Assembly: GCA_964531285.1 (NCBI GenBank)
Contig: CAZHDI010000096.1
Location: 1-12,524 of the forward strand
Length of the DNA: 12,524 nucleotides
Direction of reading: 5' to 3'
From: CAZHDI01 sp964531285
GTDB lineage: Bacteria > Pseudomonadota > Alphaproteobacteria > JAJFIK01
Under the pieces are notes generated by a model. The model was not told where the DNA came from. It saw only the letters and a list, made by a program, of their open reading frames with translations, and did not search any database. Position 1 is the stretch's first letter. Every line of letters begins with the position of its first letter. Shown here one piece after another: positions 1 through 5,756 of the stretch. Made by a program: the position numbers and the translations under genes.

Positions 1-783
1 ATAGGTGTACTCAAACCGGCAATCACTGTTTTTGTTGATTTTTATTGGGATCTTCTGGATCCAGCCGTCATGCCGATTTTCGATCAGCGTCCGGTCCCCT
101 ACGTGATCAAGCAAAGACTCCCAAGGATGCCCATTGAGCTTCAAGTTTACGTCTTTAACGCCGCCAAGATGCCCGCCGGGCACGTTGTCCAACGGGATAT
201 CGTCGAAGAAAATCTCAAGTTCAATATCGCCAGCATATTCAAGATCACTCACCATGTTCTTGAATATATATCTGGTCTTTACAGTAATCTTGAAAGCGTC
301 GATTTCAGCGTCGTATCGCACAATCGTAACATCGACCGAGCCATCGATGGCTCCGATCAAAAGCGTATCAATATGGCTGCCGACGATAGCTTTTGCATGG
401 GTTGAATAACCACCGGGACCAAATAACTCGGTGACCCGCTCATTCACATAAGTCTGAGCCGCTTCACTGTTCTCAGGCGCGGTCCGCTGAGCCAGCAGGC
501 TGATTATAAAGGCCGGAAGACCAACGATCCCGAAGAAAACGATGTCTTCAGTCAAAGCAATCGCAAAATCCTTGGCATAGCCAGGCATCCCGCCGCCAAT
601 AAATGCCCAGACCAGATGAAGCACGCCGGCGATGCCAATCACGATCCCAAAGCCGATTAGGATCGGTAGGACAAATGGCGTCAAAAACGCACGATGTTTT
701 GCAGTTTCATTCGACCGGATCATAACGCGAACCCGACGGTAAAATGCTCTAATCCGCCTAAATCGAATTTGGTCCCCAGCCAT
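1..783 (-). CDS. Unrecognised two-helix membrane protein, 3' end beyond the left edge (partial)
   Basis: The minus strand is open from 783 to base 1 with no stop: 261 codons of an incomplete gene. I chose ATG 783 because GGGGGAG lies four bases upstream (788-794). An in-frame ATG at 723 has no ribosome binding site. The N-terminus is basic (many Arg in residues 7-31). Two hydrophobic stretches follow at about 36-63 and 80-98, joined by a Gly-rich loop (GGGMPGY). From about 100 onward the protein is soluble, mixed polar and probably beta-rich, with acidic segments such as FFDDIPLDN (192-200). The basic N-terminus and two helices suggest both ends are cytoplasmic. I do not recognise a family and no catalytic motif is evident. 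Base composition is much closer to 50% GC than the rest of the window, and codons end in A/T often, which suggests a recently acquired gene. The reading frame is well supported; the function is unknown. Confidence 0.75.
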   Translation of the reverse strand, partial: MAGDQIRFRRIRAFYRRVRVMIRSNETAKHRAFLTPFVLPILIGFGIVIGIAGVLHLVWAFIGGGMPGYAKDFAIALTEDIVFFGIVGLPAFIISLLAQRTAPENSEAAQTYVNERVTELFGPGGYSTHAKAIVGSHIDTLLIGAIDGSVDVTIVRYDAEIDAFKITVKTRYIFKNMVSDLEYAGDIELEIFFDDIPLDNVPGGHLGGVKDVNLKLNGHPWESLLDHVGDRTLIENRHDGWIQKIPIKINKNSDCRFEYTY

Positions 784-842
784 CCCACTCCCCCGAATTG
801 CCTGACCGGCACGATCCCGGACTGTGACAGAAGTTCAGGGCA

Positions 843-856
843 TGGCAAGATTGCCA
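843..856. repeat. Short palindrome TGGCAA-GA-TTGCCA
   Basis: A perfect 6-base inverted repeat with a 2-base centre lies about 60 bases upstream of the left-edge gene start. The size and symmetry would suit an operator for a dimeric regulator of that gene, but nothing identifies a regulator and chance is possible. The only run beside it, AAAAA on the plus strand, is on the wrong side for a terminator in either direction. Confidence 0.3.
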
Positions 857-893
857 AAAAGGGGTAGCAGAGGACCAGAGAGTGCCATTGGCA

Positions 894-922
894 GACGCGG
901 GCTAACATGCGCAGCCCGCGTC
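894..922. repeat. Perfect 10-bp inverted repeat (hairpin) upstream of the left-edge gene
   Basis: GACGCGGGCT at 894-903 and AGCCCGCGTC at 913-922 are exact reverse complements separated by nine bases. The stem is GC-rich and would be stable as RNA on either strand. No T-run follows on either strand, so it is not a standard intrinsic terminator. It lies about 110 bases upstream of the minus-strand start at 783. It could be a boundary element, an attenuator-like structure or a transcription stop of unusual type. Confidence 0.6.
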
Positions 923-1267
923 CCTGTTTGAAGTGATTTATCAGACCGTTGACCCAGGACCCGTCATTTCCTGACCTCCATCGGCTACCGCAGACACAGC
1001 GATCAGCGCGGCGCCTCGCCAATCGCAGAGCCATAATAGCGCGCAAGTAGCGGGCGGGGACAGCCGCAACCCGCTCTTAGGGTGAGTTGCAGGCACTTAA
1101 CTTCAATAAAATTGGGAACTATCCGCCGGTCAGAAAGCACCGAAACTTGGGAAGCCTTTGTCTCTGTTTGAGCCGGTCAGAGCACTTCAGAATGTCGTTT
1201 CGATGACACTTGCGAATACTCGCCGGGTTGAGTGCTGATAATTCAGGCAATGCTCCCCAGCGCTTTC

Positions 1268-1289
1268 CGCGAACTTCACGGAGTTCGCG
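1268..1289 (+). promoter_or_regulatory. Leader hairpin upstream of dapB
   Basis: CGCGAACT (1268-1275) and AGTTCGCG (1282-1289) form a perfect 8-base-pair stem around a 6-base loop. If the extra C at 1267 is bulged out, the stem continues with TTT against AAA. It sits about 80 bases before the dapB start and would be in the leader if transcription begins upstream of 1268. No T-run follows. A role in dapB control is inference only. It does not resemble the large multi-helix lysine riboswitch. Confidence 0.4.
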
Positions 1290-1356
1290 AAATCCTGCCC
1301 GCTTGCAGCCCGCCGCCGCCAATGGCATGGCTGAGTCTGGCTCTATCGATACAGCG

Positions 1357-1362
1357 AAAGGA
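1357..1362 (+). promoter_or_regulatory. Ribosome binding site deciding the dapB GTG start
   Basis: AAAGGA lies six bases before GTG 1369. The in-frame alternatives, ATG 1327 and TTG 1210, have no such site in front of them. This fixes the start at a GTG and gives a protein of normal DapB length. Confidence 0.7.
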
Positions 1363-1368
1363 ACCGCC

Positions 1369-2181
1369 GTGTCTCCCATCAGACTGGCCGTCGCCGGGGC
1401 CTCGGGCCGCATGGGCCGGGTTCTGATCCGGCTGATCCACGAGGCGCCCGATCTGGCGCTGGCGGGGGCGCTGGAGTCTCCGGCCAGCGCGCATCTCGGC
1501 ACGGATGCCGGGGACCTCGCCGGGACCGGCTCCCTGGATTGCGCGATCACGGATGATCTGCCCACGGCCCTGGCCGCGTGCGACGGGCTGATCGATTTCA
1601 CCGCGCCGGCCGGGACCCTGGCCGCGCTCGATCACACCCTGCACGCAGGCGTGTGCCACATCATCGGGACGACGGGCTTTACGGACGTGGAGCAATCGCG
1701 GATCGAGGCGGCGGCCCACCGGATCCCGATCGTGAAAGCCGGCAATTTCAGCCTGGGGGTGGCGGTCCTGTGCACCCTGGTGGAGCGGGCCGCGCGCGTT
1801 CTGGGTCCGGATTTCGACATCGAGATCGCCGAGATGCACCACCGGCATAAGCAGGACGCACCGTCCGGGACGGCATTGATGATTGGCGAGGCGGCGGCAC
1901 GGGGACGCAACACGGCGCTTAAAGATGCGCGCCTGCCCGCGCGCGAGGGGATCACCGGGGCGCGGGCGCCGGGCGGCATCGGGTTTGCCGCGCTCCGGGG
2001 CGGCAGCGTGATCGGCGAGCACACGGCACTTCTGGCCGGTCCGGCCGAGCGCCTGGCGCTCACCCATATCGCCGAGGACCGCAGCCTGTTTGCGCGCGGC
2101 GCGCTGGCGGCCGCCCGCTGGGCACACGGGCGCGCGCCCGGTCTTTACGGCATGAGCGATGTGCTGGGCGATGCGATCTGA
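1369..2181 (+). CDS. dapB: 4-hydroxy-tetrahydrodipicolinate reductase (DapB)
   Basis: This cytoplasmic enzyme reduces 4-hydroxy-tetrahydrodipicolinate with NAD(P)H in the diaminopimelate/lysine pathway, which feeds peptidoglycan synthesis. The product is 270 residues, close to the 273 of E. coli DapB. Residues 10-16 (GASGRMG) are the nucleotide-binding glycine loop of the N-terminal Rossmann domain. DFTAP (76-80) and GTTGF (100-104) line the cofactor and active site. The segment HHRHKQDAPSGT (157-168) is the family signature, with catalytic His157 and Lys161 and the substrate-binding PSGT. The GTG start is chosen because AAAGGA precedes it by six bases; an ATG at 1327 would add 14 residues but has no binding site. 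A 585-base spacer precedes the gene, so it has its own promoter. The DUF547 gene follows 111 bases later on the same strand. Confidence 0.97.
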   Translation: MSPIRLAVAGASGRMGRVLIRLIHEAPDLALAGALESPASAHLGTDAGDLAGTGSLDCAITDDLPTALAACDGLIDFTAPAGTLAALDHTLHAGVCHIIGTTGFTDVEQSRIEAAAHRIPIVKAGNFSLGVAVLCTLVERAARVLGPDFDIEIAEMHHRHKQDAPSGTALMIGEAAARGRNTALKDARLPAREGITGARAPGGIGFAALRGGSVIGEHTALLAGPAERLALTHIAEDRSLFARGALAAARWAHGRAPGLYGMSDVLGDAI

Positions 2182-2205
2182 GCGGCGCGACCTCCTCACC
2201 GCTTT

Positions 2206-2280
2206 ATGATTGGCGCCAGACGCCCCGGCCCACCACTGTCGGTCCGGAATGGCTTCTCACAATGATTGGCCCAAGACACT
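2206..2280 (+). repeat. Imperfect direct repeat in the dapB-DUF547 spacer
   Basis: ATGATTGGC occurs twice in this spacer about 56 bases apart, at about 2206 and 2262. The similarity extends downstream to roughly 15 of 19 bases. Its meaning is unknown; a local duplication or paired regulator site are both possible. No intrinsic terminator with a T-run is seen after dapB. Confidence 0.3.
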
Positions 2281-2292
2281 GGGAGGAGACCG

Positions 2293-3132
2293 ATGACCCT
2301 GTTAGGCACCCGCACCTTGCAGATCGGCATGATGCTGACCCTTTGGATGGCGCTGATGACGGCAGGCCCCGCCCGCGCGGCCGATCTCGACGAGATTTTC
2401 GCGCCCCATGATCCGGACTCCACCATCGTCATCGACAACAGCGCCTTCGCGGCCGTCCTGGAGACATATCTGTCGGCCCCGCCCGACGGCGTGACCCGCT
2501 TCGCTTACGGCGATGTGACGGAGGCGGATCATCAGACGCTCAAGGGCTATATCCAGTCGCTCGAGGCCGTGGACGTGGCCACGCTGAACCGGGATGAGCA
2601 ATATGCCTATTGGGCCAATCTCTATAACGCGGTCACCCTGGACGTGGTGCTGGATGCTTATCCGGTGGACTCGATCCGTCAGATCAAGGACGGGTTTTTC
2701 TCCGCCGGGCCGTGGGGCCGCGCGGTTGTGACCGTCAAAGGCGTGGCCCTGAGCCTCGACAATATCGAGCACGACATCATGCGCGAGGTTTGGGACGACC
2801 CGCGGGTTCATTACGCGGTCAACTGCGCATCGATCGGCTGCCCGAACCTTTATGCCGAACCCTTCACCGGCGCCACGCTGGACGCGACCCTGGACCGCAA
2901 TGCCCGGGCCTATATCAACCATCCGCGCGGTGCGCGCGTGGTGAACGGCCGGCTGCGCGCGTCGTCGATCTACCGCTGGTACAAGTCGGATTTCGGGCGC
3001 GGCGATCTGGGCGTGATCAATCATATGCGCCAGTATGCCGAGCCGGACCTGATCAAGGATCTCAAGGGCATCACGGAGATCTACACCACCAGCTATGACT
3101 GGTCGCTCAACGCGCCGGACACGGACGATTGA
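2293..3132 (+). CDS. Secreted DUF547-domain protein
   Basis: The product is 279 residues. The N-terminus has a signal peptide: hydrophobic residues about 10-24, then a GPARA-A cleavage site around residue 29, so the mature protein is probably periplasmic. The rest matches the DUF547 family as I know it: QYAYWANLYNAVTLDVV (103-119), a VKGVALSLDNIEHDIMR stretch (148-164), HYAVNCASIGCPNL (173-186) with Cys178 and Cys183, and SIYRWYKSDFG (225-235). The biochemical role of bacterial DUF547 proteins is not established to my knowledge; the conserved His/Cys/Trp pattern suggests an enzyme or ligand-binding role. The start ATG has a strong GGAGG at 2282-2286, six bases upstream. It is convergent with the DUF2244 gene, 45 bases between the stop codons, and may be co-transcribed with dapB. 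Confidence 0.9.
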   Translation: MTLLGTRTLQIGMMLTLWMALMTAGPARAADLDEIFAPHDPDSTIVIDNSAFAAVLETYLSAPPDGVTRFAYGDVTEADHQTLKGYIQSLEAVDVATLNRDEQYAYWANLYNAVTLDVVLDAYPVDSIRQIKDGFFSAGPWGRAVVTVKGVALSLDNIEHDIMREVWDDPRVHYAVNCASIGCPNLYAEPFTGATLDATLDRNARAYINHPRGARVVNGRLRASSIYRWYKSDFGRGDLGVINHMRQYAEPDLIKDLKGITEIYTTSYDWSLNAPDTDD

Positions 3133-3142
3133 GTCTGAAACC

Positions 3143-3173
3143 ACCATGCGGTGAGCCGCACGCAGTGCATGGT
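3143..3173. terminator. Possible bidirectional terminator between convergent genes
   Basis: ACCATGC (3143-3149) pairs with GCATGGT (3167-3173), and GCGG/CCGC inside the loop can form a second small stem. It sits exactly in the gap between the convergent DUF547 and DUF2244 stop codons, where a shared terminator is expected. There is no real T-run, so confidence is limited. Confidence 0.4.
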
Positions 3174-3177
3174 TGTC

Positions 3178-3711
3178 TTAAGCGCGCGCCTGACGCAGGG
3201 CACCGCCCAAGGCGTCCGCCAGGGAGGCGCGCGCATCGGGACCCAGAAACGCGCCGATCTCCAGGGCGTCCCCATGGGAGACCAGACTGAGCCGGTTCAC
3301 GCGGCCGTCCTCGTCGCCGTCCGTTTCCAGGCGCACCCAATAGGGCTGGAAGGTCCAGACCTGGCTCTGACGGCCGGGCGCCGCCCGGGTGACGGTGAGG
3401 GTATCGGCGGTCATGGTCAGAGTCTCGGTGACCCGGCCCTGGGCATAGCTCCAGCGGAACCCGGCATAAAGTGCGATGATCTCCAGCCCGTAAAAGCCCA
3501 GCACCGGCCAGGCGCCCGACACCGCATAGAACAGCCCGATGATGAGGGCCACGGCGCTGGCGCCCGCCATGACCACGGCGAAGCCGCGCCGGCTCAAGGA
3601 CCGGTGGGGCCGGAGCACGGTGTGAAACAGCACGGGATCGGACACGGGGACGCCTGCTTTCGCCTCGCCTTGGGACCGGTGGAGACCATCGGAGTTTGCC
3701 GCGCCGGTCAA
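3178..3711 (-). CDS. DUF2244 family inner-membrane protein
   Basis: The product is 177 residues from TTG 3711. The conserved segment FHTVLRPHRSLSRRGF (29-44) is the mark of DUF2244 proteins. Two membrane helices follow at about 43-63 and 67-87, then a cytoplasmic beta-rich domain with VWTFQPYWVRLE (118-129) and a DG-rich turn. The function of the family is unknown. The start is uncertain. TTG 3711 has AGGAG six bases upstream. GTG 3645 gives a family-typical beginning (SDPVLFHTVLRPHRSLS) but has only a weak AGG. The TTG's binding site lies inside an 11-base tandem repeat (see 3714-3746). The gene is divergent from nth and convergent with the DUF547 gene. Confidence 0.85.
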   Translation of the reverse strand: MTGAANSDGLHRSQGEAKAGVPVSDPVLFHTVLRPHRSLSRRGFAVVMAGASAVALIIGLFYAVSGAWPVLGFYGLEIIALYAGFRWSYAQGRVTETLTMTADTLTVTRAAPGRQSQVWTFQPYWVRLETDGDEDGRVNRLSLVSHGDALEIGAFLGPDARASLADALGGALRQARA

Positions 3712-3713
3712 GG

Positions 3714-3746
3714 CGCGCTCCTGTCGCGCTCCTATCGCGCTCTGGG
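3714..3746 (-). repeat. Three tandem 11-base units upstream of the DUF2244 gene
   Basis: On the plus strand the units are CGCGCTCCTGT, CGCGCTCCTAT and a degenerate CGCGCTCTGGG. Read on the minus strand, the first two each contain AGGAG, so the putative ribosome binding site for TTG 3711 is present twice. Slippage here would change the number of such sites without touching coding sequence if TTG 3711 or GTG 3645 is the start. Confidence 0.6.
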
Positions 3747-3807
3747 GCTGGGCACCGGCCCATCGCGGCGCTTGCCTGGCGGGGAACAGGCGTTACCGTC
3801 TGGCGCC

Positions 3808-4470
3808 ATGCGACGCACGATGCCCCTTGATGACATTCACAGCTTTTTTGCCCGCCTGCGGGACCAGGATCCCGAGCCCAAGGGCGAGTTGGAGCATGTG
3901 AACCCCTATACCCTGCTGGTGGCGGTGGTGCTGTCGGCCCAGGCGACGGACAAGGGGGTCAACAAGGCGACCGGGCCGCTTTTCGCCGTCGCCGACACGC
4001 CGGCCAAGATGCTGGCCCTCGGCGAAGACCGGGTGCGCGCCTTCATCAAGACCATCGGTCTTTACAAGAACAAGGCGAAGAACGTGATCGCCCTGTCCGA
4101 GGCGCTGATCGCCGAGCATGGCGGCGAGGTGCCGCGGGACCGCGCGGCGCTGGAGGCGCTGCCGGGGGTGGGGCGCAAAACCGCAAATGTGGTTTTGAAC
4201 ATGGCGTTCGGCGAGCCGACCCTGGCGGTGGACACCCATGTGTTCCGCGTCGCCAACCGCACCGGCATGGCGCCCGGCAAGGACGTGCTGGCGGTCGAAC
4301 TGAAGCTCCTGAAGGTGATCCCCAAGGCCTTCGCGCTTCATGCTCATCACTGGCTGATCCTGCACGGGCGCTATGTCTGCAAGGCGCGCAAGCCCGATTG
4401 CCCGACCTGCGCGGTGGCGGATCTGTGCCGGTTCAAGGACAAGACACCGCCTCTTGAGGCCGGCGCTTGA
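3808..4470 (+). CDS. nth: Endonuclease III
   Basis: This DNA glycosylase/AP lyase removes oxidised pyrimidines in base-excision repair. The product is 220 residues against 211 for E. coli Nth. LLVAVVLSAQATD (36-48) is the conserved N-terminal core. The helix-hairpin-helix LPGVGRKTANVV (118-129) carries the catalytic Lys124, and VDTHV (141-145) carries the catalytic Asp142. The C-terminus has the iron-sulfur cluster cysteines in the C-x6-C-x2-C-x5-C pattern: Cys191, 198, 201 and 207. I chose ATG 3808; ATG 3820 is possible and neither has a strong ribosome binding site. The frame stays open far upstream (to 3151), but that extension is antisense to the DUF2244 gene and looks like a high-GC artefact. 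The gene is convergent with the lipoprotein gene, 33 bases between stops. Confidence 0.97.
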   Translation: MRRTMPLDDIHSFFARLRDQDPEPKGELEHVNPYTLLVAVVLSAQATDKGVNKATGPLFAVADTPAKMLALGEDRVRAFIKTIGLYKNKAKNVIALSEALIAEHGGEVPRDRAALEALPGVGRKTANVVLNMAFGEPTLAVDTHVFRVANRTGMAPGKDVLAVELKLLKVIPKAFALHAHHWLILHGRYVCKARKPDCPTCAVADLCRFKDKTPPLEAGA

Positions 4471-4476
4471 GGCCGG
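4453..4476 (+). repeat. 11-base direct repeat across the nth stop codon
   Basis: CTTGAGGCCGG occurs at 4453-4463 and again at 4466-4476. The second copy supplies the TGA stop of nth. It looks like a small local duplication. In the first copy the same bases are read in another frame, as the C-terminal Leu-Glu-Ala codons. Confidence 0.6.
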
Positions 4477-4508
4477 TTGACGCCGTGTCGGCGGGCGCGC
4501 CGGTCAAC
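4476..4508. terminator. Possible terminator between convergent nth and lipoprotein genes
   Basis: GTTGAC (4476-4481) pairs with GTCAAC (4503-4508), and GCCG-TGT-CGGC (4482-4492) forms a tight inner hairpin. It spans the short gap between the two stop codons and overlaps the lipoprotein stop. No T-run follows in either direction, so a terminator role is only plausible. Confidence 0.3.
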
Positions 4509-4959
4509 TCGTCGGTTCGGGACTCTTAGTCTGGAAGGCGACCGCGACATCCTTCACGCACGCCTGAAGCTGACCCTCGAATGTGGGTTCGTCGGCAATC
4601 TGCCGGTCCACTTCCATATGATGCAGCGAGTAGTCCCCGTTGCCCTCGTCATAGAGAATGAAATAGAGGACGCAGTTGGCGTGGCTGTAGGTCCAGAACT
4701 GGGCGCCGGTCTCGGACCGCTTGATGTCCGGCTCGCCGAAATGCGCCACCAGATAGGCCGCCGACTTGCTGGGCAGGGCCGCAATCGTCGGCACACGCAC
4801 CTCCCGGGGCGTTTTGACGGAGGCGGGCGCGGGCAGCTCGTCGGTCTGACCCGGCGTGACCCGCGACAACATCTCCATCGGCCCGACCCCATTGGCGCAG
4901 CCCGCCAGGGCGCCCGCGATCAGGGCCGCGGCGAGGCTTTGGCGAAGAGCGTGTTTCAT
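4504..4959 (-). CDS. Small outer-membrane-type lipoprotein, possibly BamE/SmpA-like
   Basis: The product is 151 residues. It begins with a lipoprotein signal peptide: Lys/Arg near the start, a hydrophobic stretch (8-19) and the lipobox LAGC with lipidated Cys21. The residue after Cys is Ala, not Asp, so sorting to the outer membrane is expected by the E. coli rule. The C-terminal half has LVAHFGEPDIKRSETGAQFW (70-89), then Tyr-Ser-His-Ala-Asn and CVLYFILYD (96-104). This loosely resembles the G-x-P-D...A-x-W-x-Y strand pattern of small BamE/SmpA-fold lipoproteins; that assignment is inference. Cys96 and Cys134 could form a disulfide. AAGGAG lies seven bases before the ATG. The start codon overlaps the stop of the upstream EI24-type gene by four bases (ATGA at 4956-4959), which indicates translational coupling. 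Confidence 0.85.
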   Translation of the reverse strand: MKHALRQSLAAALIAGALAGCANGVGPMEMLSRVTPGQTDELPAPASVKTPREVRVPTIAALPSKSAAYLVAHFGEPDIKRSETGAQFWTYSHANCVLYFILYDEGNGDYSLHHMEVDRQIADEPTFEGQLQACVKDVAVAFQTKSPEPTS

Positions 4960-5672
4960 CCCTGGGCTCCTTCCCGGGCAGGCCGCCCCGGCACCGGGCC
5001 CGCCGAACCCTGATCGGTGCGGGCGGGTGCCATGGCCTGGAACAGATGGACCATGAAGGCGGCGCCGAACAATGGCGCCAGAATATTGACCAGCGGAACG
5101 GCAAAGGCGAGCGCGATCACCACGCCGCCCGCGAAAATCGTGCCCCGATTCTGCCGACGCCAGGCGCGGACCTGGGCGAGCCCGGCATGGCGCAGGGCCA
5201 CCATCTCGAAGAATTCCCGGCCCGCCAGAACCCCATTGAGCACCAAAAAGATGAGAATGTTGAGACCGGGCAGGAGCAGATAAAACGGCAGGGCCAGCAG
5301 ATTGAACAGCGCGAGCTTGGCGAGCAGCCGCAGACTGGCGCTCACCGCATGGGTCAGGGGCAAGGCAAAGGTGCCGCGCGTGCCGGGATAATGGCGCCGT
5401 TCGACGATGCCGACCGCCTGATCCGCCATCAGGCCGATCACGAAGCCGCCCACGGGCAGGATCAGCAGCACGCTTGCGCCAGCGATCGCCAGACCTGACA
5501 GCACATCGCCCCACACACCCCAGCCCGCGCCGAACAGCGCGTCGAGGACGAGAAAGAGAGCGCCGCCCGCCAGCACCACGCCAGCCAGGGTCGCCGCCGC
5601 CGCCTTGAGGGTCAGCACGAAGAAGGCCGGGTCGGCAAACGCACCGAGCGCGCGTATCGCATGGGTCAGCAT
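4956..5672 (-). CDS. EI24/CysZ-like integral membrane protein
   Basis: The product is 238 residues. Hydrophobic segments lie at about 24-46, 60-82, 118-150 (long, possibly two half-helices) and 180-212. The segment NGVLAGREFFEMVALRH (146-162), with its Gly-Arg-Glu-Phe-Phe-Glu core, is typical of the EI24 domain family, which includes the sulfate-uptake protein CysZ. There is no adjacent cys gene, so sulfate transport is not supported by context and I leave the symbol blank. The C-terminal 25 residues are Pro/Gly/Arg-rich and probably disordered. AAAGGA (5679-5684) lies six bases before the ATG. It is the first gene of a two-gene unit with the lipoprotein, joined by a 4-base stop/start overlap. 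It is divergent from the adenosine kinase gene with 84 bases between starts, so both promoters must lie in that short gap. Confidence 0.85.
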   Translation of the reverse strand: MLTHAIRALGAFADPAFFVLTLKAAAATLAGVVLAGGALFLVLDALFGAGWGVWGDVLSGLAIAGASVLLILPVGGFVIGLMADQAVGIVERRHYPGTRGTFALPLTHAVSASLRLLAKLALFNLLALPFYLLLPGLNILIFLVLNGVLAGREFFEMVALRHAGLAQVRAWRRQNRGTIFAGGVVIALAFAVPLVNILAPLFGAAFMVHLFQAMAPARTDQGSAGPVPGRPAREGAQG

Positions 5673-5756
5673 TCCCGGTCCTTTCGTTCGCGCCGGCCTT
5701 TGGGTAAAACCGGCCTCTCGTTTCGCTCACGCCCCCAAACAGGCCAGAGGATTTTC

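Larger units (their letters stand above)
784..1368. other. 585-base spacer between the left-edge gene and dapB
   Basis: No convincing gene is seen here. The small open frames across it encode Arg-, Cys- and Trp-rich or otherwise unlikely proteins. It should contain the promoters of the divergent left-edge gene and dapB, but I could not fit a clear -35/-10 pair. The stretch around 1097-1120 is the most AT-rich part and the likeliest promoter zone. Structured elements include a TGGCAA/TTGCCA palindrome (843-856), a 10-base-pair hairpin (894-922), an imperfect direct repeat containing GCCGGTCAGA (about 1125 and 1172) and a hairpin at 1268-1289. Composition is intermediate between the left-edge gene and the GC-rich remainder. 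Confidence 0.6.

Noticed and set aside
70..409. Plus-strand frames of 111 and 91 residues near the left edge
   Set aside because: They are antisense to a continuous 261-codon minus-strand frame that encodes a sensible membrane protein.
720..1046. 108-residue minus-strand frame ending over the internal ATG of the left-edge gene
   Set aside because: Its Arg/Trp/Cys-rich composition, lack of domain and incompatibility with the better-supported start at 783 argue against it. The stop/start overlap at 723 is coincidental.
784..1368. Lysine riboswitch upstream of dapB
   Set aside because: The region lacks the large five-helix architecture; only isolated short hairpins are seen.
1276..2199. 307-residue minus-strand frame opposite dapB
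   Set aside because: It is an Arg-rich shadow of dapB with no recognisable domain.
3151..3807. Long upstream extension of the nth frame (frame open from 3151)
   Set aside because: The extra 219 residues have no similarity to endonuclease III and lie antisense to the well-supported DUF2244 gene. Long open frames are expected by chance in GC-rich DNA.
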